Source of the DNA: Mariniflexile sp. AS56
GTDB taxonomy: Bacteria > Bacteroidota > Bacteroidia > Flavobacteriales > Flavobacteriaceae
NCBI RefSeq assembly: GCF_030552475.1
Contig: NZ_JAUPED010000005.1
Coordinates: 186,001-250,000, forward strand
Direction of reading: 5' to 3'
Length of the DNA stretch: 64,000 bases
The notes under the pieces were generated by a model. The model ran no database searches. It worked only from the letters and a program-made list of their open reading frames with translations, and was not told the DNA's origin. The position numbers and the translations under genes are program-made. Positions 9,392 to 17,068 of this stretch are shown piece after piece; position 1 is the stretch's first letter, and each line of letters starts with the position of its first letter.

Positions 9392-9399
9392 TATTTTTG
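9392..9399 (+). promoter_or_regulatory. Candidate -7 element for purD
   Basis: TATTTTTG fits the Bacteroidota -7 consensus TAnnTTTG and lies 23 bases before the purD ATG. A clear TTG -33 element at the right distance is not visible, so only half of the promoter is supported. The gap to the divergent CapK-like gene is just 36 bp, so this element lies within the whole shared intergenic region. Confidence 0.45.
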
Positions 9400-9421
9400 C
9401 ATTTCAATTTAAAACAATACA

Positions 9422-10693
9422 ATGAACATTCTAATTCTTGGTTCTGGCGGAAGAGAACATACTTTTGCTTGGAAAATAGCACAAAGCCCATTATGTAAAA
9501 ACATATTTGTAGCTCCTGGAAACTCAGGAACAGCAAATATAGCGACTAATGTAAATATTGGAGTAACCGATTTTGAGGCTATAAAAGAATTAGTTTTAAA
9601 TGAAAGTATTGATATGGTTGTGGTAGGGCCAGAAGACCCGTTGGTACAAGGGGTACATGACTTTTTTCTAAATGATGATGCCATAAAGCATGTGTCTGTT
9701 ATTGGACCACAAAAAGTAGCTGCCGAATTAGAAGGAAGTAAAGAATTTGCTAAAGAGTTTTTATACAGACACAACATTCCAACGGCTGCTTATGAAAGTT
9801 TCACTAAAGAAACCGTTGAAAAAGGTTACACCTTTTTAGAAACCTTAAATGCACCATACGTTTTAAAAGCAGATGGGTTGGCAGCAGGTAAAGGAGTGGT
9901 TATTTTAAATGATTTAGATGAAGCTAAAGCTGAATTAAAAAGCATGTTAGTAGATGCTAAATTTGGAGAAGCAAGTAACAAAGTTGTTATTGAAGAATTT
10001 TTAGACGGTATCGAGTTAAGTTGTTTTGTGCTTACCGATGGTGAAAATTATAAAATATTACCAACAGCTAAAGATTATAAACGTATTGGCGAAGGTGATA
10101 CAGGTTTAAATACAGGAGGTATGGGCGCCGTGTCTCCAGTGCCATTTGCTACCGATGAGTTTCTTAGTAAAATTGAAGAACGCATTGTAAAACCAACCAT
10201 TAGTGGATTTAAAAAAGACAACTTACCATATGTAGGTTTTGTATTTATTGGCCTTATTAAAGTTGGAAACGACCCGAAAGTTATTGAGTATAATGTGCGT
10301 ATGGGAGATCCAGAAACTGAAGTAGTATTACCAAGACTTAAAAACGATTTTGTTGAAATTCTTCAAGCGATGGCAAACGGGACTTTAGACAAAATTAATA
10401 TAGAAATTGACGAACGTGCAGCAACAACTATTATGTTGGTGTCTGGAGGTTACCCAGAAGCTTATGAAAAAGGTAAAGAAATAACAGGTATTAATGCTAT
10501 TACAGATTCTATCCCTTTTCATGCAGGTGCACAGTTACAAGATGGTAAAGTGCTAACAACAGGAGGTCGTGTTATGGCAATAACATCTTATGGAAATACG
10601 TACCAAGAGGCCATAAAAAAATCTTATCAAAGTATAGAAAAACTACATTTTGATAAGATGAATTATCGTAAAGATATTGGATTCGATTTATAG
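9422..10693 (+). CDS. purD: Phosphoribosylamine-glycine ligase (GAR synthetase)
   Basis: Catalyses ATP-dependent joining of glycine to 5-phosphoribosylamine, the second step of purine synthesis. At 423 residues it has the family length. The N-terminal domain begins MNILILGSGGREHTFAWK, the ATP-grasp core has LKADGLAAGKGVV and GGMGAVSPVPF, and the metal site is in EYNVRMGDPETEVVLP. It stands alone and not in a pur operon; its 3' end overlaps the convergent small membrane-protein gene by 6 bp. The ATG at 9422 gives the conserved N-terminus with nothing missing. Confidence 0.98.
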   Translation: MNILILGSGGREHTFAWKIAQSPLCKNIFVAPGNSGTANIATNVNIGVTDFEAIKELVLNESIDMVVVGPEDPLVQGVHDFFLNDDAIKHVSVIGPQKVAAELEGSKEFAKEFLYRHNIPTAAYESFTKETVEKGYTFLETLNAPYVLKADGLAAGKGVVILNDLDEAKAELKSMLVDAKFGEASNKVVIEEFLDGIELSCFVLTDGENYKILPTAKDYKRIGEGDTGLNTGGMGAVSPVPFATDEFLSKIEERIVKPTISGFKKDNLPYVGFVFIGLIKVGNDPKVIEYNVRMGDPETEVVLPRLKNDFVEILQAMANGTLDKINIEIDERAATTIMLVSGGYPEAYEKGKEITGINAITDSIPFHAGAQLQDGKVLTTGGRVMAITSYGNTYQEAIKKSYQSIEKLHFDKMNYRKDIGFDL

Positions 10694-10915
10694 AAATGAA
10701 TGCGAAGAAATACTTTTATCTTCTTCGTTATTATCATTAAATGATTTAAGTTGTTTCATCCAGTAAACCATAGCGGCAAACCCGATGATAACAAAAATCC
10801 AAGAAATGGTGCTTGCAGCAAACCAGTTTTCAAGTTCTAGAGCTCTTAAAGCATCCATAGGTTTGAAAAGGACGTTTACAAATAAATCCTGTATAGCGTA
10901 AAATAAATCTTTCAT
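10688..10915 (-). CDS. Small single-helix membrane protein (DUF6341-like)
   Basis: A 75-residue protein with an amphipathic N-terminal stretch (LFYAIQDLFVNVLFKPMDALR), one clear membrane helix at about residues 34-52 and a charged cytoplasmic tail. I recall this conserved flavobacterial family as DUF6341, but that name is from memory. No function is known. It lies between purD (6 bp tail-to-tail overlap) and the divergent DUF6427-like membrane gene, with 71 bp between their starts. This order recurs in Flavobacteriaceae as far as I recall, which suggests a real gene in spite of its size. Confidence 0.75.
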   Translation of the reverse strand: MKDLFYAIQDLFVNVLFKPMDALRALELENWFAASTISWIFVIIGFAAMVYWMKQLKSFNDNNEEDKSISSHSFL

Positions 10916-10986
10916 GTCGTACTATTTATTGTTTTCTAACCAGCTTTAGTTAGTATATTTACCAAGCAAAAATACAAAAACAGTTA

Positions 10987-11910
10987 ATGATAACAAGCAT
11001 TTTTAATAAATCTAAGCCAATAAATTTTATCATTGTTCTTTTTATTACGGTTTTAGCTTTTTTAACGGCTAGAACTCATTTAATGATAGAACCCTTAACT
11101 ACCACGTTTGTTGCGAAACAATTGGCGGTATTTAGTATTTGTATTGTTACTATTTTAGTATTTAATTTTATTATTACTAAGAACAGTTTAACTCAAGAAA
11201 ATAACTACGAAATACTGTTATTCAGCTTGTTTTTGTTGGCTATTGTTCAAACTACGAGCAATACAAATATTCTTGTTTCTAATCTGTTTGTGCTATTGGG
11301 GCTTAGAAAAATCATGAGTTTGCGTTCTCAAAAAAATATAAAAAGCAAATTGTTTGATGCCGCTTTATGTATTGCAATTGCTTCATTATTTTATTTTTGG
11401 TCGGTACTTTTCTTTATAGCCTTCCTTTTTAGTTTGATTTTTTATTCAGATAATAATATTAGACATTGGCTAATTCCATTTATGGGAGCAGCAACTATTT
11501 TTAGCATTGCAGTAGGCGTATCGGTTGTTGTTTATGACGATTTTTTTGAAATATTTAAATCATCACGCGATGTTAGTTACGATTTTAGCTCTTACAATTC
11601 AACACGGTATTTAGTAGGTATTACCATGTTGTTTTCCTTCGGTATTTGGTCTTCATTTTTTTACTTACAGAGTATAAAAAAGAAGAAAAAAGGACTGCGA
11701 GCATCATTCAAAATCGTAGTTATTGCTGCTATCCTTTCATTTGTAATCATATTGCTGGCACCTCAAAAAAACGGAAGTGAGTTTTTGTTTTTATTTGCGC
11801 CACTAGCTATTATTATCACTAATTATATAGAGATTGTAGAAGATAAGTGGTTTAAAGAAGTCTTTTTGGCCGTTTTAATAATTATACCTTTTGTACTATT
11901 ATCTCTGTAA
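10987..11910 (+). CDS. DUF6427-like multi-pass membrane protein
   Basis: A 307-residue inner-membrane protein with eight to nine hydrophobic helices and few polar loops. One loop near residues 190-210 (DVSYDFSSYNSTRY) carries conserved-looking aromatic residues. I believe the family is DUF6427; no biochemical role is established. It converges on upp with a 12 bp overlap. The topology resembles undecaprenyl-chain enzymes or polymerases, but no catalytic motif is visible, so I assign no function. ATG start at 10987. TATATTTA about 35 bases upstream is a near-match to the -7 element. Confidence 0.75.
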   Translation: MITSIFNKSKPINFIIVLFITVLAFLTARTHLMIEPLTTTFVAKQLAVFSICIVTILVFNFIITKNSLTQENNYEILLFSLFLLAIVQTTSNTNILVSNLFVLLGLRKIMSLRSQKNIKSKLFDAALCIAIASLFYFWSVLFFIAFLFSLIFYSDNNIRHWLIPFMGAATIFSIAVGVSVVVYDDFFEIFKSSRDVSYDFSSYNSTRYLVGITMLFSFGIWSSFFYLQSIKKKKKGLRASFKIVVIAAILSFVIILLAPQKNGSEFLFLFAPLAIIITNYIEIVEDKWFKEVFLAVLIIIPFVLLSL

Positions 11911-12558
11911 CTTTTCACCAAAAGATAAATCACCTGCGTCGCCTAAACCAGGAACAATATAGCCTTTCTCGTTTAAATTCTCATCTATGGTCGCGATCCA
12001 TAAATGTGTAGAAGCGTCAAAGTGGGTCCCAACAAAATTCACACCTTGTTGTGCACCAATAACACTCACTAAATGGATGGCTTTAGGTGTTCCGAAAGGT
12101 TTTAAAGCCTCAAAGGTAGCAACCATCGATTGTCCGGTAGCTAGCATCGGGTCGGCCAAAACAAGCGTTTTACCTTCTAAGTCGGGACACGCTAAATATT
12201 CCACAATAATTTCAAAGTCTTCAGGGTTATTTTTATGATGTCTGTATGCTGAAATAAAGGCGTTTTCAGCGGTATCAAAATAATTTAATAAGCCGTTGTG
12301 TAGTGGTACTCCAGCTCTTAAAATGGAACATAAAACAATATCATTTTCTAAAGAGTTTATGGAAGAATTTCCTAAAGGTGTTTCTACAGAAATGGGTTTG
12401 TAAGTTAAAGTTTTACTCATTTCATAACCCAAAATTTCACCAATACGTTCAATGTTTCGTCGAAAACGCATGCGGTCTTTTTGTTTAGAAACATCTCTAA
12501 TTTCAGAAATGAAAGTGTTTAGAACTGAGTTTTGTTCGGAAATATGATGAATATGCAT
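11899..12558 (-). CDS. upp: Uracil phosphoribosyltransferase
   Basis: A salvage enzyme that makes UMP from uracil and PRPP. The 219-residue protein has the PRPP loop LADPMLATGQSMV near residue 130 and the uracil-binding C-terminal segment EKGYIVPGLGDAGDLSFG. The family arginine/GVPLH segment ILRAGVPLHNG is also present. I chose the ATG at 12558 rather than the upstream TTG at 12567, which adds only three residues. Its neighbours are membrane proteins and not pyrimidine genes, and its 3' end overlaps the DUF6427-like gene by 12 bp. Confidence 0.96.
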   Translation of the reverse strand: MHIHHISEQNSVLNTFISEIRDVSKQKDRMRFRRNIERIGEILGYEMSKTLTYKPISVETPLGNSSINSLENDIVLCSILRAGVPLHNGLLNYFDTAENAFISAYRHHKNNPEDFEIIVEYLACPDLEGKTLVLADPMLATGQSMVATFEALKPFGTPKAIHLVSVIGAQQGVNFVGTHFDASTHLWIATIDENLNEKGYIVPGLGDAGDLSFGEKLQR

Positions 12559-12683
12559 AGTGTTCAATAATTCTATATGAAGGATAAAGTTAGTTAATTC
12601 GGCTTATATTTTCGGGTATCTAATCCAATTTAATATATGAAACTTGTAAACCAACAATCGTAGAAAGGCTATTATTTATGTTT

Positions 12684-12691
12684 TAATTTTG
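12684..12691 (+). promoter_or_regulatory. Candidate -7 element for the DUF4254/GT9 pair
   Basis: TAATTTTG matches TAnnTTTG and lies 29 bases before the DUF4254 ATG, giving a short leader. A -33 TTG at 17-20 bases is not present, so the promoter is only partly supported. The rest of the 162 bp between upp and this gene shows no other structure. Confidence 0.4.
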
Positions 12692-12720
12692 TAGGTTTGT
12701 AATCATAAAACTATCTTATT

Positions 12721-13326
12721 ATGTTCACAAGTAAAGCCAACAAAATATTTCAAGACGTTATTGGAAAATATCACGTAATTAATACGGTCGATCAGCCGTT
12801 TGAAAACCCTTATCCAGAAAGTAGTTTGTTGGAACATTTACTGTATAGAAAATGTTGGATTGATACCGTACAATGGCATTATGAAGATATTATTCGCGAT
12901 CCACAAATAGACCCTGTTGCAGCTTTAACCTTAAAGCGTAAAATTGATGCTTCAAACCAAGACAGAACCGATATGGTCGAATATATTGACAGCTATTTTT
13001 TAGGGGAATACAAGCATGTAACAGCTAAAGAAAATGCAACCATAAACACAGAAAGTCCTGCTTGGGGTGTTGATAGATTGTCAATTTTAGCTTTGAAAGT
13101 GTACCATATGAATGAAGAGGCAACGCGTGTAGATGCTTCTGATGCACACCGTACTGCTTGCCAAACAAAGCTAGATATTTTATTAGAGCAACGTGTAGAT
13201 TTAAGTACAGCTATTGATACACTACTTAGTGATATTGAAAAAGGTGATAAATACATGAAAGTTTACAAGCAAATGAAAATGTATAATGATGATGAACTTA
13301 ACCCTGTTTTAAGAGGGCAAAAGTAA
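12721..13326 (+). CDS. DUF4254 domain protein
   Basis: A 201-residue, helix-rich cytoplasmic protein that spans the DUF4254 family over its whole length (NPYPESSLLEHLLYRKCWID and a conserved WHYEDIIRDP segment). The acidic and histidine-rich helices suggest metal or ligand binding, but no catalytic motif is known. A GT9 glycosyltransferase gene follows 19 bp downstream and the two genes often travel together in Bacteroidota, so a role in envelope glycan synthesis is plausible by association only. Confidence 0.85.
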   Translation: MFTSKANKIFQDVIGKYHVINTVDQPFENPYPESSLLEHLLYRKCWIDTVQWHYEDIIRDPQIDPVAALTLKRKIDASNQDRTDMVEYIDSYFLGEYKHVTAKENATINTESPAWGVDRLSILALKVYHMNEEATRVDASDAHRTACQTKLDILLEQRVDLSTAIDTLLSDIEKGDKYMKVYKQMKMYNDDELNPVLRGQK

Positions 13327-13345
13327 TCAGTATTTTTAAGTTTAC

Positions 13346-14365
13346 ATGGCAAATTTACCCAAACACATACTTGTTATTCGGTTGTCTGCTATGGGCGATG
13401 TCGCGATGTCGGTGCCTGTATTAAGGGCGTTTACAGAACAACATCCTTCAGTAAAAGTAACTGTTTTAACTAGAGGTTTTTTTGCGCCTTTTTTTAGAGA
13501 TTTAGATAATGTTTCTGTGTATGCTGCGAATCTTAAAGCGGAGCATAAGGGTGTTTTAGGACTTTATAAACTTTCAAAAGAATTAAGGCGTTTGGGAATT
13601 GACGCTGTTGCCGATTTGCATAATGTGCTACGAAGCTCTATTTTAAAAGTGTTTTTCTTCGGAATTAAAACAGTTCAAATTGATAAAGGCAGAACCGAAA
13701 AAAAGGCTTTAGTTTCTGGTGAAAATTTTCAACAACTTAAAACAACACATCAACGTTATATTGATGTTTTTGAAACCTTTGGGTTTAAAATTGATGTGTC
13801 AAACCCATACTTTCCTAAAAAATCAAGTTTAAATAAGAAGACTCAGGCTCTATTAGGTTCTGATTCAATAAAACAAATAGGTATAGCGCCCTTTGCGGCC
13901 CATGAAGGTAAGATGTATCCGTTAGATGGTATGGAAGGGGTTATTGAAGCGCTTTCCAAAGATTATAAAGTGGTGTTATTTGGCGGCGGACAAAAAGAAA
14001 TAGCCATTTTAAATGAACTTGAAACTTCCTTTGGAAATGTTGTAAGTGTCGCAGGAAAGTTATCGCTTGATGAAGAGTTAGATCTTATTTCAAACTTAGA
14101 AGTGATGCTCTCTATGGATTCTGGTAATGCGCATATAGCAGCTATGTTAGGGATAAAGGTTGTGACTGTTTGGGGTGTAACGCATCCGTTTGCTGGTTTT
14201 GCGCCATTTAACCAACCAACAGATTATGCACTTTTGGCAGATAGAAACCAGTTTCCACAAATTCCAACTTCCGTTTACGGAAATAAATATCCAGAAAATT
14301 ATAAAGAAGCTTCCAGAAGTATACCTCCGGAAGCTATTATTGAAAAAATTAAGTCTATTGTTTAG
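13346..14365 (+). CDS. Glycosyltransferase family 9 (ADP-heptose:LPS heptosyltransferase-like)
   Basis: A GT-B fold enzyme of 339 residues expected to transfer heptose or a related sugar to the lipopolysaccharide core on the cytoplasmic face. Residues 7-30 contain HILVIRLSAMGDVAMSVPVL, the family N-terminal motif. The C-terminal half has IGIAPFAAHEGKMYP, a KLSLDEELDLISNLEVMLSMDSG segment and AMLGIKVVTVWGVTHP, which bind the donor nucleotide. It follows DUF4254 closely, so the two are probably co-transcribed. Donor identity is not determined; ADP-heptose is the family default. It converges on the PaaE-like gene. Confidence 0.9.
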   Translation: MANLPKHILVIRLSAMGDVAMSVPVLRAFTEQHPSVKVTVLTRGFFAPFFRDLDNVSVYAANLKAEHKGVLGLYKLSKELRRLGIDAVADLHNVLRSSILKVFFFGIKTVQIDKGRTEKKALVSGENFQQLKTTHQRYIDVFETFGFKIDVSNPYFPKKSSLNKKTQALLGSDSIKQIGIAPFAAHEGKMYPLDGMEGVIEALSKDYKVVLFGGGQKEIAILNELETSFGNVVSVAGKLSLDEELDLISNLEVMLSMDSGNAHIAAMLGIKVVTVWGVTHPFAGFAPFNQPTDYALLADRNQFPQIPTSVYGNKYPENYKEASRSIPPEAIIEKIKSIV

Positions 14366-14389
14366 TTTCTTTCTATTGGGTAGAGGGGA

Positions 14390-15445
14390 TTAAACATCAT
14401 CATAATCTACAACAACGTTTGGAGTTGTAGGGTGTGCTTGGCAGGTAAGTATTAAGCCTTCTGCTACTTCGCTTTCGGTTAAAATATTGTTTTGGCGCAT
14501 GCTTACTTCGCCTTCTTTTAAACGTGCTAAACAGCTACTGCAAATACCACCTTGACATGAGTATGGCGCATCAATATCTTCATCCAAAGCAGCTTCAAGA
14601 ACCGTTTGTTTTTGAGACATTTCAAAAGTAGTCGTTTCATCGTCTACGGTAACAGTAATGGTTGTTTTTCCAGATGGCGTTGCTTGTTCTTCTATTTCAA
14701 CAGGTTTTGCTGCTTTAAAAAGCTCAAAGTGAATGCGGTCTGTTTCAATGCCATTACCTGTTAACACATCTTTTACGGTGTGAATCATGGCTTCAGGTCC
14801 GCATAGATAAAAAGCATCAACTTCTACATGTTTATGCTTGTTTAGCATCACATAATTAACGGTGCTTTTTTCAATACGGCCAAAAATAGAATCGTCTTTA
14901 TCTTGTTGACTGAATACAAATTGAATCGAAAAACGGTCTTTATAGGCATGTTGAAGTTCTAAAAGTTCATTTGAAAACATAGTATCTTCAGCAGACTTGT
15001 TTCCGTAAACCAGAATAACTTTGCTGTGAACTTCTTCTTCTAAAGCACATTTTATAATACTTAAAATAGGTGTAATACCACTTCCTGCAGCAAATGCGGC
15101 TATATTTTTGGTTTTAGAATCGTTAGGTTGGAAAACAAAACGCCCTTTTGGAGGTCCTACTTCCATGGTGTCTCCAACCTTTAAATCATTATTTGCATAG
15201 GCTGAAAAAGTACCATCTTTAACCTCTTTGACGGCAATTTGAAGTTCGCCGCTTTTTGGAGATGCACAAATAGAATAATCGCGTCGCACCTCATTATTGT
15301 TAAGGGTTGCTTTTAAAGTAATGTATTGTCCTGCTTTAAAAGAAAAAACAGATTTAAGATTTTCCGGCACATTAAAAGCAATGCTTATCGCTTTATTGGC
15401 CTCTTTTTTTATATTTTTAATCGAAAGTTTGTGGAATGATGACAT
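14390..15445 (-). CDS. PaaE-like 2Fe-2S flavoprotein reductase
   Basis: A 351-residue NAD(P)H-dependent electron-transfer protein. In order: FAD-binding domain with RRDYSICASP (FAD phosphate binding), NAD(P) domain with AAGSGITPILSI and LCGPEAM, and a C-terminal plant-type ferredoxin domain with CQGGICSSCLARL plus a further distal cysteine (four iron ligands). This domain order is that of PaaE and of flavobacterial ferredoxin-NADP reductase annotations. No phenylacetate oxygenase genes are nearby, so the partner is unknown and the phenylacetate role should not be assumed. It is divergent from padR, with about 110 bp between them. Confidence 0.88.
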   Translation of the reverse strand: MSSFHKLSIKNIKKEANKAISIAFNVPENLKSVFSFKAGQYITLKATLNNNEVRRDYSICASPKSGELQIAVKEVKDGTFSAYANNDLKVGDTMEVGPPKGRFVFQPNDSKTKNIAAFAAGSGITPILSIIKCALEEEVHSKVILVYGNKSAEDTMFSNELLELQHAYKDRFSIQFVFSQQDKDDSIFGRIEKSTVNYVMLNKHKHVEVDAFYLCGPEAMIHTVKDVLTGNGIETDRIHFELFKAAKPVEIEEQATPSGKTTITVTVDDETTTFEMSQKQTVLEAALDEDIDAPYSCQGGICSSCLARLKEGEVSMRQNNILTESEVAEGLILTCQAHPTTPNVVVDYDDV

Positions 15446-15520
15446 GTATAAATTTTTTACAAAAATAATGAAGCCTTTAGATTTTATGACATAATTACTT
15501 AAAAATAATTACATAAGCTT

Positions 15521-15547
15521 TATATGCATAAGAAAATTATGTATATA
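15521..15547. promoter_or_regulatory. Inverted repeat, candidate PadR operator
   Basis: TATATGCATAA, five bases (GAAAA), then TTATGTATATA: the arms match at 10 of 11 positions. It overlaps the -7 element TATATTTG at 15544-15551 and ends 10 bases before the padR ATG at 15558. PadR dimers bind AT-rich dyads with about this geometry and usually repress their own gene, so autorepression is a reasonable inference. A second, weaker dyad (TTATG...CATAA) lies at 15484-15515. Confidence 0.6.
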
Positions 15548-15551
15548 TTTG
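15544..15551 (+). promoter_or_regulatory. -7 element of the padR operon
   Basis: TATATTTG fits TAnnTTTG. The ATG is six bases beyond its last base, so the transcript would be leaderless or nearly so. No good TTG is seen at -33, which would fit a weak promoter controlled by the overlapping dyad. Confidence 0.5.
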
Positions 15552-15557
15552 ATTGTT

Positions 15558-15896
15558 ATGGGAAATTCAAATTTATATAAAGGGAGTTTAACAACCATCA
15601 TTTTGAAACTATTAAATGAAAATGATAAAATGTATGGGTATGAGATTACACAGAAAGTAAAGGAACTCACGAAAGGAGAACTTAAAATTACTGAGGGCGC
15701 TTTGTATCCATCCTTACACAAATTAGAAGCTGACGGGTTATTGGACGTTGAAGTTATGAAAGTTGATAATAGATTAAGAAAATATTATAAACTAACACCA
15801 GATGGTACCAAGGAAACAGCAGTTAAACTCGCAGATTTAGAGACTTATATTAAAACAATGCAAGCATTGGTAACGCCGAAATTAAGATTCGATTAA
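15558..15896 (+). CDS. PadR-family transcriptional regulator
   Basis: A 112-residue winged-helix repressor. LLNENDKMYGYEITQKV is helix 1-2 of the PadR fold, ITEGALYPSLHKLEADGLL is the recognition helix and wing entry, and RKYYKLTPDGTKE is the wing. The C-terminal helix for dimerisation is short, as in the PadR-s1 subfamily. I chose the ATG at 15558 over an in-frame TTG at 15549, which would lie inside the -7 element. It overlaps the next gene by one base (TAATG), so the regulator and the membrane partner are translationally coupled. Likely target: its own operon, which ends in an ABC exporter. Confidence 0.92.
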   Translation: MGNSNLYKGSLTTIILKLLNENDKMYGYEITQKVKELTKGELKITEGALYPSLHKLEADGLLDVEVMKVDNRLRKYYKLTPDGTKETAVKLADLETYIKTMQALVTPKLRFD

Positions 15897-16588
15897 TGCA
15901 ACGATTAACAGAACTAGAAATAGAAGCACTTTACAATTTTACGAAGAAACATTTCGTAGAATGGTATGACGTACAAACCGAATTGGTAGACCATCTTGCA
16001 AATGGAATAGAAGAACAGTGGGAAGAAAAACCAAACCTTACCTTTGATGATGCTTTAAAAATCGAATTTAAAAAATTTGGTGTTTTTGGTTTTTCTGAAA
16101 TAGTAGAGGAAAAAACAAGTGCTTTAGAGAAATATTATAGAAAAGAAGTCTGGAATTGTTTAAAAGAATATTTTAAATTCCCTAAAATAATTTTAACCTT
16201 TTTTAGTGTTTGGGCACTTTTTAAAATACTTCAATTAATCGAAAATACGAGCTATGTTGCGGTAGGTCTTATGGTTGGTGTTTTGTTTTATTATTCCATT
16301 TTTTTAGGTAAAGAAGGAGTCAAATTAAAAAAGATTCAGAAAAAAACCGGTAAAAAATGGTTGTTTGAGAACGTTATTACACAATTAGGAGGCTTTGTTC
16401 ACTTGTTAAATATAGGTATTTATATGCCTATTATTAATTTTGATAAACAATGGGATGCTTTAGCTATTTTGTCTTTTTCAGGATGTTTAGTAATTTACAG
16501 TTTATTGCTTTACGTATCTATTAAAGTAGTTTCACCGAAACTGAAAGCGAAGTTTTCTAAAGAGCATCCAGAGTACAAGTTTTTGTAA
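15896..16588 (+). CDS. Membrane protein with an N-terminal HAAS-like domain, PadR partner
   Basis: A 230-residue protein. Residues 1-80 are helical and soluble (EIEALYNFTKKHF, VQTELVDHLANGIEEQW, then DALKIEFKKFGVFG). This spacing of an 'ELvdHL' helix and a short 'A..FG' helix resembles the HAAS domain found next to PadR regulators. Residues about 95-220 hold four membrane helices. Such pairs are thought to sense membrane state and bind the regulator, but that is an inference from context. Start and stop overlaps with padR support one operon. No enzyme motif is present. Confidence 0.65.
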   Translation: MQRLTELEIEALYNFTKKHFVEWYDVQTELVDHLANGIEEQWEEKPNLTFDDALKIEFKKFGVFGFSEIVEEKTSALEKYYRKEVWNCLKEYFKFPKIILTFFSVWALFKILQLIENTSYVAVGLMVGVLFYYSIFLGKEGVKLKKIQKKTGKKWLFENVITQLGGFVHLLNIGIYMPIINFDKQWDALAILSFSGCLVIYSLLLYVSIKVVSPKLKAKFSKEHPEYKFL

Positions 16589-16660
16589 ATTTTGTAACAA
16601 ATTCGCGAAAAGTATTACTAACCAATTATAATCTAATAATTAACTATAAAAATCCATCAA

Positions 16661-17065
16661 ATGAAAAAATTAGTATTAGCATGTATGTTTTTAGTAGCGG
16701 TTGCAACTCAAGCTCAAGAAACGTCTCAATTTAAAACAGAAACCATCGAGTTTATTAAATTAACGGGTGCAGGTGCTGCGTTTGATGGCGCTATTGCTCA
16801 AATAGGGTTTCAGGTTACAGAAGCCAATAAAGAAGCCTATACTAAAGAAGCCATGGCCACATTAGATGGTTTGTATGGTAAAATTGCCGATTTATACATG
16901 GAAGAGTTTACTCAAAATGAAATTAAGGAACTAGTGGATTTTTATCATACTGATTTGGGAAAAAAATTAGCCAAAAAACAATTAGGATTAACCCAAAAAG
17001 CGATGACCTTCGGGCAGTCTTGGGGTATGGAAGTGAGTCAAATAGCTCAAAAATATAACGAATAG
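16661..17065 (+). CDS. DUF2059 domain protein, secreted
   Basis: A 134-residue protein with a typical signal peptide (MKKLVLACMFLVAVATQAQ, cleavage after about residue 18) and one DUF2059 domain (FTQNEIKELVDFYHTDLGKK, then QLGLTQKAM). Mature size is about 13 kDa, probably periplasmic. No function is known for the family. It lies three bases before the transporter permease gene and 72 bp after the HAAS-like gene, so it is probably expressed with the PadR set, perhaps as a periplasmic accessory factor. Confidence 0.8.
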   Translation: MKKLVLACMFLVAVATQAQETSQFKTETIEFIKLTGAGAAFDGAIAQIGFQVTEANKEAYTKEAMATLDGLYGKIADLYMEEFTQNEIKELVDFYHTDLGKKLAKKQLGLTQKAMTFGQSWGMEVSQIAQKYNE

Positions 17066-17068
17066 AAT

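Noticed and set aside
14390-15445. PaaE-like reductase as part of a phenylacetate pathway
   Set aside because: No paa oxygenase, ligase or hydratase gene is nearby. The CapK-like gene at 8024 belongs to the polysaccharide block and does not support the pathway.
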